A stretch of DNA of 64,000 bases. It comes from Actinomadura hallensis. GTDB lineage: Bacteria > Actinomycetota > Actinomycetes > Streptosporangiales > Streptosporangiaceae. Location: contig NZ_VFPO01000001.1 of the NCBI RefSeq assembly GCF_006716765.1, positions 6,510,001 to 6,574,000 of the forward strand, in the 5' to 3' direction. Below are positions 25,301-32,369 of this stretch, one piece after another. The notes below the pieces were generated by a model. The model did not search any database. It worked only from the letters and a program-made list of their open reading frames with translations, and was not told the origin of the DNA. The number at the start of each line of letters is the position of its first letter. Position 1 is the stretch's first letter. The position numbers and the translations under genes were made by a program.

Positions 25301-26133
25301 GGACCCGAACCGTGCCCGCCCGAAGCGCCCGAGCCGAAAGCCGGATGCGAACCACTGGCGCCCGGCGCACCCTGCGTCCCCATGCCGGGACCGTCCTGCG
25401 CCGCGCCGCCGGACGGCGCGGGGCCACCGGGCGAACCGGCGCCGCTCGGGCCGCCGCCCGCTCCTGCATTGCCCGAGGCTCCATGGCCCATGGGCGGGGA
25501 GGAGCCGCCCGGCCCGGCCAAGGGGTCGCGGAAGCCTCCCCCCGCGCCTCCGGCGGAACCGCCGCCCGGCGCACCGCCGAACGAGCCGTGACCACCCGAC
25601 GGACTCGACCCGCCGGGCACGCCGCCACCGCCGGGAGCGTTCGGTCCCGCTCCCATGGCGGGGCCGCCGGACGAACCGGGACCGCTCGAACCGGGACCGC
25701 TCGAACCGTCGCCGAAGGCTCCCCGGCCTCCTCCGGTCGCGCCGCCCGGGAAGCCGCCGCCGAGGGCGTCGCCGCCCGGCGGGCCGCCGGCCGGACGGTA
25801 GCCACCGGACAAATCGGACCCGGCGGGCAGCCCGCCGGGGCCCGGGGCGCTCGAACCGGCCCCCGCGCCGGACCCGCTCTGGCCGCCGCCCGCGCCGGAA
25901 CCGCTCAGGGAGCCGGGAGCTCCCGGGGCGCCGGGGACGGAGTGGCCGCCCATGAAGCCAGGGCCCTGGAAGTTCCCCGGCGGTCCCGCCGGCGCCGCCT
26001 GGGCACCGGCGTTCTCTGCCGCGCCGGAGTGGCCCGGCTGGGCGGGGTCGCCGGAATCGCCGGGACGGGGGACCTGCTGCCCGCCCGGCCTCTGCGACCC
26101 GGGTTCCGGTCGGGGCTGGCTTGGATTACTCAC
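22363..26133 (-). CDS. Class A penicillin-binding protein with a very long Gly/Pro-rich N-terminus
   Basis: 1256 residues. About 500 N-terminal residues are low complexity, rich in GPG, GGS and PGGPGGP, with a charged helix (KAGLKDKLGELGKAGKELG) before a (Gly-Gly-Pro) run. The anchor is WKVVAGVSGLGVASLATLIWV. GT51 motifs: VLAAENRSFYSDPG, STITQQLAKNYY and LYLNTIYFGRNTYGIQAAS. Transpeptidase: GGSAMKPYVLATAL, SVNTAF and KTGTT. The tail is Pro/Cys-rich (PPWCDRPFGRLDPRC, WWCQLHRGDHPACRG). It starts with GTG at 26133. The two PBPs are tandem paralogues; the N-terminus is cytoplasmic and may bind division or tip-growth partners, which is inference. Confidence 0.95.
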   Translation of the reverse strand: MSNPSQPRPEPGSQRPGGQQVPRPGDSGDPAQPGHSGAAENAGAQAAPAGPPGNFQGPGFMGGHSVPGAPGAPGSLSGSGAGGGQSGSGAGAGSSAPGPGGLPAGSDLSGGYRPAGGPPGGDALGGGFPGGATGGGRGAFGDGSSGPGSSGPGSSGGPAMGAGPNAPGGGGVPGGSSPSGGHGSFGGAPGGGSAGGAGGGFRDPLAGPGGSSPPMGHGASGNAGAGGGPSGAGSPGGPAPSGGAAQDGPGMGTQGAPGASGSHPAFGSGASGGHGSGPSGAQGGFGAGGSSGSPGAGGGSGGPGGTGGHGAAPTAPGPAVRGDAGANPPGGGAPGPGSFGGAAPTAPGPAVRADGPGHGMSGGGGPRPPAGFGASPGVPAGHGMGGVPTGAPGAAAAAGAAGAAGAAGFGAAGGKAGLKDKLGELGKAGKELGEKVTAKFQSKGVRAANRSGGPVGPGGPGGPGGPGGPGGPGGPGGPGGPGGPPPKKPGFIGHLRSRDTGWRRFIPSWKVVAGVSGLGVASLATLIWVAYANTPTPAEPTVAGVEDQASIFYYTDGTEIGRIGKKRESVELDKIPPHVRDAVLAAENRSFYSDPGFSIKGTARAVWDNLTGGSGGGSTITQQLAKNYYSDPNNRTMSRKFKELFISLKLEDKHTKDEILKLYLNTIYFGRNTYGIQAASREYFGKDVWKLNPDEAAVLGGIIQNPNRDPETKTHRAWATERYAYTLKGMVSMGKLSESDANKYIQQGLPKMRSVNAGNQLYDGQRGYMLMRAQEELRRMGIDEKELTTQGLRVYTTFNRKRMAMAKKAAEKTVAQVNPKKLAEKKIRVGLVSVNTANGEVIAFYGGPGYLDQEFNNVWQGSAQGGSAMKPYVLATALKQNYSLKSLLEGRSKTPIGPDGNVVSKDDPNAVIVPNSHDVGTPVDMVTATKDSVNTAFIQLMAKVGIEEVVKTETDAGIAEFLLEPHKCCLNLALGVNNIRPIEQAAGYATFANGGTYFQPHVIRQVRESDNKTIRLKPKYERRRVFDPKVAADATYAMQQVVKGGTATAAALPDRPAAGKTGTTDRNVATWFVGYTPQVSTAVTIYNDATGPDGQKKSVILPGIGTVEGGTIPARIWRAYMVEAMRGMEVQQFPPPAWGGIVQKWAKPPPKKKRDRRPPWCDRPFGRLDPRCQEDGGPGDGGDRGDLPPCQSPFQRDGCDPNKPPSNPPPDWWCQLHRGDHPACRGRRGGRSVQPSSGEPNATVIAPLLPLARPPE
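24684..24768. repeat. 9-bp tandem repeat (CCCACCGGG) coding for Gly-Gly-Pro
   Basis: Five perfect copies at 24712-24756, flanked by imperfect copies on both sides. Each unit keeps frame, so slippage would change only the length of the Gly-Gly-Pro stretch in the larger PBP. Confidence 0.85.
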
Positions 26134-26790
26134 GCGACCTCATCAACAGGGGACAGCTGGTTGTTGCCGAGGGCCGGGGATTCCTCCCCGGCGTTGGAAC
26201 GACTCGTGCGCCGTCCGAAGAGTACTGTGCGGGCTGGTGAGCGGGGGGAGCGTGTGCACGGCGATGATACGTCCTGGCAGTTCGACGCCCTCGCCGAACG
26301 CCGCGGCCTGCGGATCCTCCTCTGCTGTCTACCGTGCGGGGCCTGCTCCCCGCGGCCGAGGACGTACGACATCGCCAGGTGGTTCCATGCGCAACTTTGA
26401 CACACTTCCACCACATAGACCCTGAATTCTCCGTATTCGCGGTCCATCTCGGCCGGCTCGGCCGCCGACCTGGCGCGTCCGGCGCCGCGAACCCGGCGCA
26501 TCTCCATGTACGTAGGTGACGTGGGCGAGCGGTTCACGCCGGCGAACGGGGCCGGGCCCGCCGGCGGGCTCGCCGTGGCACCCGGCCGCGCGGAGGGGAC
26601 AGGGGTGGGCGTCGCAGGCGTCGTCCCTGGTCGGCGAGCCGGATCTCAACTCCGCGAGGGTCGTCCGCTTCGCCGGGCCGTAGCCGACCACCGGCCTCGG
26701 CCTCATGGCCGGCCCCGCGCCCGCATGCCGGCGGGGTAAGCGGCGGCGGACGACGGCCGCCGAATCCCCACTTGCCATGGGGGCCCGGCC
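26134..26790. other. Intergenic region between the larger PBP and padR
   Basis: The left part holds the PBP promoter (-10-like TACTCT on the minus strand at 26224-26219) and its leader. Frames in 26240-26760 on either strand lack family motifs, ribosome sites or continuity, so I call no gene. The right end joins the PadR operators. Confidence 0.5.
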
Positions 26791-26850
26791 TACGTATCGT
26801 TTCGATGTATCGAGCCGATACATTGGCGCGATACATCGGATCGAGACATC
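26791..26850 (+). promoter_or_regulatory. PadR operator cluster
   Basis: ATGTATCG-AGC-CGATACAT (26805-26823) is a perfect 8-3-8 palindrome of the ATGT/ACAT type bound by PadR proteins. Half-sites CGATACATCGG and GAGACATCGG follow, and GTATCGTTTCG precedes. The block ends about 20 bp before the padR ATG and probably mediates autorepression. Confidence 0.7.
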
Positions 26851-26871
26851 GGCTCCGCCGAGGAGGACCGG

Positions 26872-27522
26872 ATGGCGGCCAGGAAGGGCGCGGGCGTGCT
26901 CGAGCTCGCCGTGCTCGGGCTGCTGCACGAGTCTCCGATGCACGGCTACGAGCTGCGCAAGCGGCTCAACGCACTGCTCGGCATGTTCCGGGCGTTCTCC
27001 TACGGCTCCCTCTATCCGTGCCTCAAGCAGCTCTCGGCCAACGGGCTGATCACCGAGGACCGGTCCGAGGAGGCGAACACGCCGCTGGCGCTCCAGAGCC
27101 GCCGATCGAAGATCGTCTACAAGCTCACCGCCGATGGCAAGGAGCGTCTTCAGGAACTGCTGACCGAGGCCGGTCCGGCGGCATGGGAGGACGAGGGGTT
27201 CGGCGTCCACTTCGCCTTCTTCTCGCACACCCGCGCCGACGTCCGGCTGCGGATCCTCGAGGGCCGGCGCAGCCGGCTGGAGGAGCGCCTGGAGCGCTTC
27301 CGCGAGGCCCTCGCGCGGACCCGCGAGAGGGTCGACTCCTACACCCTGGAGCTGCAGAACCACGGGTTGGAGTCCGTCGAGCGCGAGGTCAGGTGGCTCA
27401 ACGAGCTCATCGGGCGCGAGCGGGCCGAGCAGCAGCAGGCCGAGCAGGACCAGCAGGACAAGCAAGCCCCCTCTTCAGAAACCACCACCACACAGGACAT
27501 GCCTCGGGAGAACGACCGCTGA
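26872..27522 (+). CDS. PadR-family transcriptional regulator
   Basis: 216 residues. The winged helix is LELAVLGLLHESPMHGYELRKRLNALLG, then YGSLYPCLKQLSANGLI and YKLTADGKERLQELL. The C-terminal half is a charged helix for dimerisation (RLEERLERFREALARTRERVDSYTLEL). It starts at an ATG after GAGGAGGACCG. It lies 63 bp before the inositol-1-phosphate synthase gene; that pairing is conserved in mycobacteria and Streptomyces as I recall. It may regulate itself and ino1, possibly sensing inositol-related or phenolic ligands; this is inference. Confidence 0.92.
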   Translation: MAARKGAGVLELAVLGLLHESPMHGYELRKRLNALLGMFRAFSYGSLYPCLKQLSANGLITEDRSEEANTPLALQSRRSKIVYKLTADGKERLQELLTEAGPAAWEDEGFGVHFAFFSHTRADVRLRILEGRRSRLEERLERFREALARTRERVDSYTLELQNHGLESVEREVRWLNELIGRERAEQQQAEQDQQDKQAPSSETTTTQDMPRENDR

Positions 27523-27585
27523 TCGGCGGCGCCGGGGTCGGGTGAAGAAACACCACATGTTCCGCAAGAGAGAAGGAGCAACCGG

Positions 27586-28665
27586 ATGGGTTCGGTGCGC
27601 GTAGCCATCGTGGGTGTGGGCAACTGCGCCTCTTCGCTCGTCCAGGGTGTCGAGTTCTATAAGGACGCGGCCCCCGAGACACGAGTCCCCGGCCTGATGC
27701 ACGTGCAGTTCGGTGATTACCACGTGGGCGACATCGAGTTCGTCGCGGCGTTCGACGTGGACGCCAAGAAGGTCGGGATGGATCTGTCCGAGGCCATCCA
27801 CGCCAGCGAGAACAACACGATCAAGTTCGCCGACGTCCCCCCGACCGGCGTGACCGTCCAGCGCGGCCACACCCTCGACGGCCTCGGCGAGTACTACCTC
27901 GACATGGTCGACGAGTCGGACGCCGAGCCCGTCGACGTGGTGCAGGCGCTCAAGGACGCCGAGGTCGACGTCCTGGTGTCGTACCTGCCGGTGGGGTCGG
28001 AGGAGGCCGACCGCTTCTACGCCCAGTGCGCCCTCGACGCCAAGGTGGCGTTCGTGAACGCGCTCCCGGTCTTCATCGCCAGCGACCCCGAGTGGGCGCA
28101 GAAGTTCACCGACGCCGGGGTGCCGATCGTCGGAGACGACATCAAGTCGCAGGTCGGCGCGACCATCACCCACCGCGTCATGGCGCGGCTGTTCGAGGAG
28201 CGCGGGGTCGAGCTGATGCGCACGTACCAGCTCAACTTCGGCGGCAACATGGACTTCATGAACATGCTGGAGCGCAAGCGCCTCCAGTCGAAGAAGATCT
28301 CCAAGACGCAGTCGGTGACCTCGCAGATCCCGCACGAGATGGCGAAGGCCGACGTGCACATCGGCCCGTCCGACCACGTGCCGTGGCTGGACGACCGCAA
28401 GTGGGCCTACGTCCGGCTCGAGGGCCGGTCGTTCGGCGACACGCCCCTCAACCTGGAGTACAAGCTGGAGGTCTGGGACTCCCCGAACTCCGCCGGCGTG
28501 ATCATCGACGCGGTGCGCGCCGCGAAGATCGCCCAGGACCGCGGCATCGGCGGCCCGATCCTGTCGGCCAGCTCCTACTTCATGAAGTCGCCGCCCGTCC
28601 AGTACACCGACGAGGAGGCGCACGAGGCGGTGGAGAGCTTCATCCGCGGCGACATCGAGCGCTGA
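27586..28665 (+). CDS. ino1: myo-Inositol-1-phosphate synthase
   Basis: 359 residues, the usual actinobacterial length. It starts MGSVRVAIVGVGNCASSLVQGV, the NAD-binding Rossmann motif. SEENNTIKFADVP-like sequence, GDDIKSQVGATITHR and LNFGGNMDFMNMLERKRLQSKKISKTQSV hold the active-site lysines. The enzyme turns glucose-6-phosphate into inositol-1-phosphate, feeding phosphatidylinositol and mycothiol. Mycothiol is linked to the thiol-stress system represented by trxBA. ATG at 27586 after AGAAGGAG. It ends in a repeat whose second copy lies just downstream, and then a strong terminator. Confidence 0.95.
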   Translation: MGSVRVAIVGVGNCASSLVQGVEFYKDAAPETRVPGLMHVQFGDYHVGDIEFVAAFDVDAKKVGMDLSEAIHASENNTIKFADVPPTGVTVQRGHTLDGLGEYYLDMVDESDAEPVDVVQALKDAEVDVLVSYLPVGSEEADRFYAQCALDAKVAFVNALPVFIASDPEWAQKFTDAGVPIVGDDIKSQVGATITHRVMARLFEERGVELMRTYQLNFGGNMDFMNMLERKRLQSKKISKTQSVTSQIPHEMAKADVHIGPSDHVPWLDDRKWAYVRLEGRSFGDTPLNLEYKLEVWDSPNSAGVIIDAVRAAKIAQDRGIGGPILSASSYFMKSPPVQYTDEEAHEAVESFIRGDIER

Positions 28666-28782
28666 GCGGCGACTGAGCGCAGCGAAGGAGCAGCTCAGCA
28701 CCGGGGGGTCTGGGGGGTCGCCCCCTCAGACACGACACCGAGCGCTGAGCGGCGACTGAGCACAGCGAAGGAGCAGCTCAGC
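28656..28782 (+). repeat. 44-bp direct repeat at the end of ino1
   Basis: Copies at 28656-28699 and 28739-28782 differ at one base. The first includes the final Glu-Arg-stop codons of ino1. They flank a 39-bp spacer with GGGGGTCTGGGGGGTCGCCCCC. This looks like a recent tail duplication or a mobile intergenic repeat. Confidence 0.8.
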
Positions 28783-28820
28783 GGGCCGGCCGGTTGAGAG
28801 GCTGGTCACAAAGTTCCCAA

Positions 28821-28861
28821 AGGACGCCCTGACAGTGGACATCCCACTGTCAGGGCGTCCT
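28821..28861 (+). terminator. Strong intrinsic terminator after ino1
   Basis: An 18-bp perfect stem, AGGACGCCCTGACAGTGG (28821-28838) with CCACTGTCAGGGCGTCCT (28844-28861), a 5-base loop and a T-rich tail (TACTTCT). Confidence 0.9.
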
Positions 28862-28970
28862 TACTTCTGTAGGAAAACGGAGATGTACCGGCCTCTCGTC
28901 ACCCTCCGGGCCTAATGTGACACCGCCGGTGACTGCGCGCCAAGTTCCGAGTCTTCGAGGTGAGAACGTG

Positions 28971-30740
28971 ATGGCACGCGAGATGTGCAAGATGACGGCG
29001 GGGCTCACGGGGCTCGTGCTGGTGCTCGCGGGATGCGCGGGAGGCGGCGACGGCGCCTCCGCGGAGGGCGGTCCCCGCGCCGGCGGAACGCTGCGGATCG
29101 TCGGCTCGTCGGACGTGGGGCATCTCGATCCCGCGTCCGTGGCGAGCGTCGGCGCCTACGGGCTCGTCCGCACCTTCGCGCGGACGCTGTTCGGGACGCT
29201 CGCGTCCAACGACTTCCAGGAGACGCTCCCCGTCAGGCCCGACGTCGCCGTGCGCATCCCGACCCGCGAGAACGGCGACGTCAGCCGGAACCGCCGCATC
29301 TACACGGTGCGGCTGCGCGAGGGTGTCCAGTGGAACACGAACCCGCCGCGCCCGGTCACCGCGCACGACTTCGTCCGCGGGTTCAAACGGCTGTGCAACC
29401 CGGCGTCCCCGTCCGTCGGCAAGGGCTACTTCATCTCCACCCTCGAAGGCATGGACGAGTTCTGCGAAGGCTTCGGGTCCGTCGACGGCAAGGACGCCCA
29501 GGCGATGGCCGCCTACCAGCGCGACAACGAGATCTCGGGGCTCCGCGCCAAGGACGACCGGACGCTCGTCTTCCGGCTGAAGCAGCCCGCCAGCGACTTC
29601 CTCCACCTGCTCACGCTGCCGTACACGGCCGCCGCGCCCCAGGAGTACGACCGGTACGTCCCGGACTCGGCGGAGTTCCGGCAGAACACGATCTCCAACG
29701 GCCCGTACCAGATCAGCGAGTACGAGCCGGGCATGTCGTACGTGCTCACCCACAACCCGGCGTGGCAGCAGAAGAGCGACCCCCTCCGCGAACGCCACGT
29801 GGAGAAGATCCAGATCACGCTCGGGCAGGACGCCCCGGAGACGGTGCAGCAGCAGATCGAGCAGGGCGCCGCCGACCTCGCCTGGGACCAGCCCGTCCCC
29901 ACGTCCGCGATCCCCCGGCTCAGGAACGACTCCCGGTTCGCGATCAGGGAGACCCCGAGCAGCACCCCGTACCTCGTGTTCAACACGCTCAGCCCGAACA
30001 ACGGCGGCGCGCTCGGCAAGCGCGAGGTCCGGCAGGCGCTCCAGTACGCCGTGGACCGCAGCGCCCTCATCAAGATCGTCGGCGGCCCGTCGGTGGCGCA
30101 GCCGCTGCACACGGTGATCCCGCCCGGCAACTCCGGGTACGCGCCGGCGAACCACTACCCGACTCCCGGCGAGTCCGGCGACCCCGCCAAGTGCCGCGAG
30201 CTGCTCGGGCGGGCCGGCCACACCGGCCTCACGCTGAAGTTCCCGTACCGCACCAACAGCGTCCACAAGCTCATCGCCCAGTCGATCGCCGAGAACTTCG
30301 GCAACTGCGGCGTGAAGACCGAGCTGCGCGCCGACTCCGGCGGCTCCTTCTACGCGGGGACGATCTCCACCCCCGCGAACGCCCGCGCGGGCGAATGGGA
30401 CATCGCCGCCCCCGGCTGGACGCCCGACTGGTTCGGCAACAACGGCCGCGCCATCATCCAGCCGCTCTTCGACGGCCGCGGCTACGGCCAGAACTCCACC
30501 AACTTCGGCGGCTACAACAACCCCGAGGTCAACGCCCTCATCGACGCGGCCCTCACCGCCCCCGAACCGTCCCACGCCGCCGGCTACTGGCAGCAGGCCG
30601 ACCAGAAGATCATGCAGGACGCCGCGATCATCCCGCTCCTCAACCGCTCCCACACGATCTTCCACTCGTCCCGCGTCCACGGCGCCAAGTTCCTCCCCAC
30701 CACGGCGGGCTACGACTACACCCGCCTATGGCTGCGCTAA
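28971..30740 (+). CDS. ABC transporter substrate-binding lipoprotein, family 5 (peptide/nickel type)
   Basis: 589 residues. The signal peptide ends in a lipobox, LVLVLAGCAGG, so Cys23 or so is lipidated at the outer face. The SBP_bac_5 fold shows GTLRIVGSSDVGHLDPA, YTVRLREGVQWNTNPPRPVTAHDF and VRQALQYAVDRSALIKIVGG. These proteins bind oligopeptides, nickel or similar ligands for an ABC importer. No permease or ATPase gene is adjacent, so it is an orphan, perhaps sharing a transporter encoded elsewhere. The ATG at 28971 follows GAGGTGAG. A divergence from ino1 is not needed: both read the same way but a terminator separates them. Confidence 0.92.
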   Translation: MAREMCKMTAGLTGLVLVLAGCAGGGDGASAEGGPRAGGTLRIVGSSDVGHLDPASVASVGAYGLVRTFARTLFGTLASNDFQETLPVRPDVAVRIPTRENGDVSRNRRIYTVRLREGVQWNTNPPRPVTAHDFVRGFKRLCNPASPSVGKGYFISTLEGMDEFCEGFGSVDGKDAQAMAAYQRDNEISGLRAKDDRTLVFRLKQPASDFLHLLTLPYTAAAPQEYDRYVPDSAEFRQNTISNGPYQISEYEPGMSYVLTHNPAWQQKSDPLRERHVEKIQITLGQDAPETVQQQIEQGAADLAWDQPVPTSAIPRLRNDSRFAIRETPSSTPYLVFNTLSPNNGGALGKREVRQALQYAVDRSALIKIVGGPSVAQPLHTVIPPGNSGYAPANHYPTPGESGDPAKCRELLGRAGHTGLTLKFPYRTNSVHKLIAQSIAENFGNCGVKTELRADSGGSFYAGTISTPANARAGEWDIAAPGWTPDWFGNNGRAIIQPLFDGRGYGQNSTNFGGYNNPEVNALIDAALTAPEPSHAAGYWQQADQKIMQDAAIIPLLNRSHTIFHSSRVHGAKFLPTTAGYDYTRLWLR

Positions 30741-31034
30741 CTGCAATGCCCGTGGTGTCAGGTGCCGGGGCCCCTTTCCGCCGGCCGGCTCCGCGCGCGA
30801 TCGCCGCATCGCTCCGGCTCGTCCAGGGATCGCTGCGCGATCAAGTTCTCGCTTCGCTCGAACCCGCCTCCGGTCGGGATCGCAGGCGTTGAGGCCGGCG
30901 CGTGGCCGCCGCGGTGGCTGGTGTCGCCGCCGAACCCGTGCCGCGCCTTCCGTCCGAGGCGGCCATGTCGCTTCGGTGCCGGTAACGGGTGGGAGGGGGC
31001 ATTGTCGGCGTCTTGAACCCCATAGAGTGACTCG
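30741..31034. other. Intergenic region before the MFS gene
   Basis: 294 bp with no supported gene. TAGAGT-like ATAGAGT at 31022-31028 sits 6 bases before the ATG at 31035 and no ribosome site is present, so the MFS mRNA may be leaderless; TTGTCG (31002-31007) is a weak -35 at 15 bp. Confidence 0.45.
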
Positions 31035-32345
31035 ATGCGTTCGGGTGAGTTGTCGGAGATTCTGCGGGGGCGGGATTTTCGGCGGCTTTATGCGACCCGG
31101 CTGGCCTCGCAGCTGACCGACGGCGTGTTCCAGGTGGCGCTGGCGGGTTACGTCTTCTTCTCGCCCGAGCGGCAGACGACGGCGGCGAAGGCGGCGGCGG
31201 CGTTCGCGGTGACGTTGCTGCCGTACTCGGCGCTCGGGCCGTTCGTCGGGGTGTTCATCGACCGGTGGCGGCGGCGGCAGATCCTGGTGTGGACGCCGGT
31301 GCTGCGGGCCGGGCTGGTGCTGCTCGTCGCGGCGCTGGTCGCGGCGGGGCGGGACGGGGCGGGCTTCTTCCTCGGGGTGCTCGTCATCCTGGGGGTCAAC
31401 CGGTTCTTCCTCGCGTCGTTGTCGGCGGCGCTGCCGCACGTGGTGCGGCGCGATCAGCTGGTGACGGCGAACGCGTTCTCCGTCACGTCCGGGACGGTCA
31501 TCGCGTTCGCGGGCGCGGGCGTCGGCTATCTGCTGCGGCTGGTGTTCGGCTCCGGGGACGCGGGGACGGCGCTGATCCTGGTCGTGGCGGCGGGCCTGTT
31601 CCTGCTGGCGGGCCTGATCGCGACGACGCTGCCGAAGCGGCTGCTCGGGCCGCATCCGGTGGAGGACGCCCTGCCGGGCACCGGGCGGCCGGAGGCGGCG
31701 CGGCTGGTCGAGGCGCTGCGCGTCGTCGTCGATGGCCTGGTGGACGGGGCGCGTCATCTCCGGCGGCGGCCGCAGGCGGCGCTGGCGCTGGCGGCGATCT
31801 CCTATCACCGCTTCATGTACGGCGTCGTCCTGATCATGACGCTGCTGCTGTGCCGGAACCACTTCGCCGACGATCCCGACCGCGGGCTGGAGACGTTCGC
31901 GCTGATGCTGGGGGTGTCGGGGGCGGGGTTCTTCGCCGCGGCGCTGATCACGCCGCCGGTGGTGCGGCGGATCAGCAAGCAGGCGTGGGTGGCGTGGCTG
32001 TTCGCGGCGGCGGCGGCGAGCCTGCTGGTGCTCGGGACGCCGTTCGCGGAGCTTCCCTGGGCGGCGGGCGCGTTCACGCTCGGCGTCGTGTCGCAGGGCG
32101 TGAAGCTGTGCGTCGACACGACGTTGCAGGAGACGGTCCAGGACGCGTACCGGGGACGGGTTTTCGCGGTCTACGACATGCTGTTCAACGCGGTGTTCGC
32201 GGGCGCGGCGGCGGTGGCCGCGACGTGGCTGCCGCCGGACGGGCGCGCCGTCCTCACCCTGCTGGGGGTGGTCGCCGCGTACACGGCGGGCGCGCTCGTG
32301 TACTGGTCGGCGGCCGCGCGCGTCCCCGTCCAGGCGCCGCGCTGA
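31035..32345 (+). CDS. Major facilitator superfamily transporter
   Basis: 436 residues with about 12 membrane segments. The start is EILRGRDFRRLYATRLASQLTDGVFQVALAGYVFF, and GPFVGVFIDRWRRRQILVW is the conserved MFS loop 2-3 motif. The second half carries TTLQETVQDAYRGRVFAVYDMLFNAVFAGAA, a motif of the DHA-type exporters without known substrate. A homologue lies near ino1 in mycobacteria as I recall. It ends 24 bp before the convergent bioA gene. Substrate unknown. Confidence 0.88.
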   Translation: MRSGELSEILRGRDFRRLYATRLASQLTDGVFQVALAGYVFFSPERQTTAAKAAAAFAVTLLPYSALGPFVGVFIDRWRRRQILVWTPVLRAGLVLLVAALVAAGRDGAGFFLGVLVILGVNRFFLASLSAALPHVVRRDQLVTANAFSVTSGTVIAFAGAGVGYLLRLVFGSGDAGTALILVVAAGLFLLAGLIATTLPKRLLGPHPVEDALPGTGRPEAARLVEALRVVVDGLVDGARHLRRRPQAALALAAISYHRFMYGVVLIMTLLLCRNHFADDPDRGLETFALMLGVSGAGFFAAALITPPVVRRISKQAWVAWLFAAAAASLLVLGTPFAELPWAAGAFTLGVVSQGVKLCVDTTLQETVQDAYRGRVFAVYDMLFNAVFAGAAAVAATWLPPDGRAVLTLLGVVAAYTAGALVYWSAAARVPVQAPR

Positions 32346-32369
32346 CGCGGTCAGAGGGATTCGGCGCGG

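Noticed and set aside
22471..26400. 1309-codon plus-strand frame opposite the larger PBP
   Set aside because: It mirrors the PBP gene; its content is antisense of GT51 and transpeptidase codons and low-complexity repeats.
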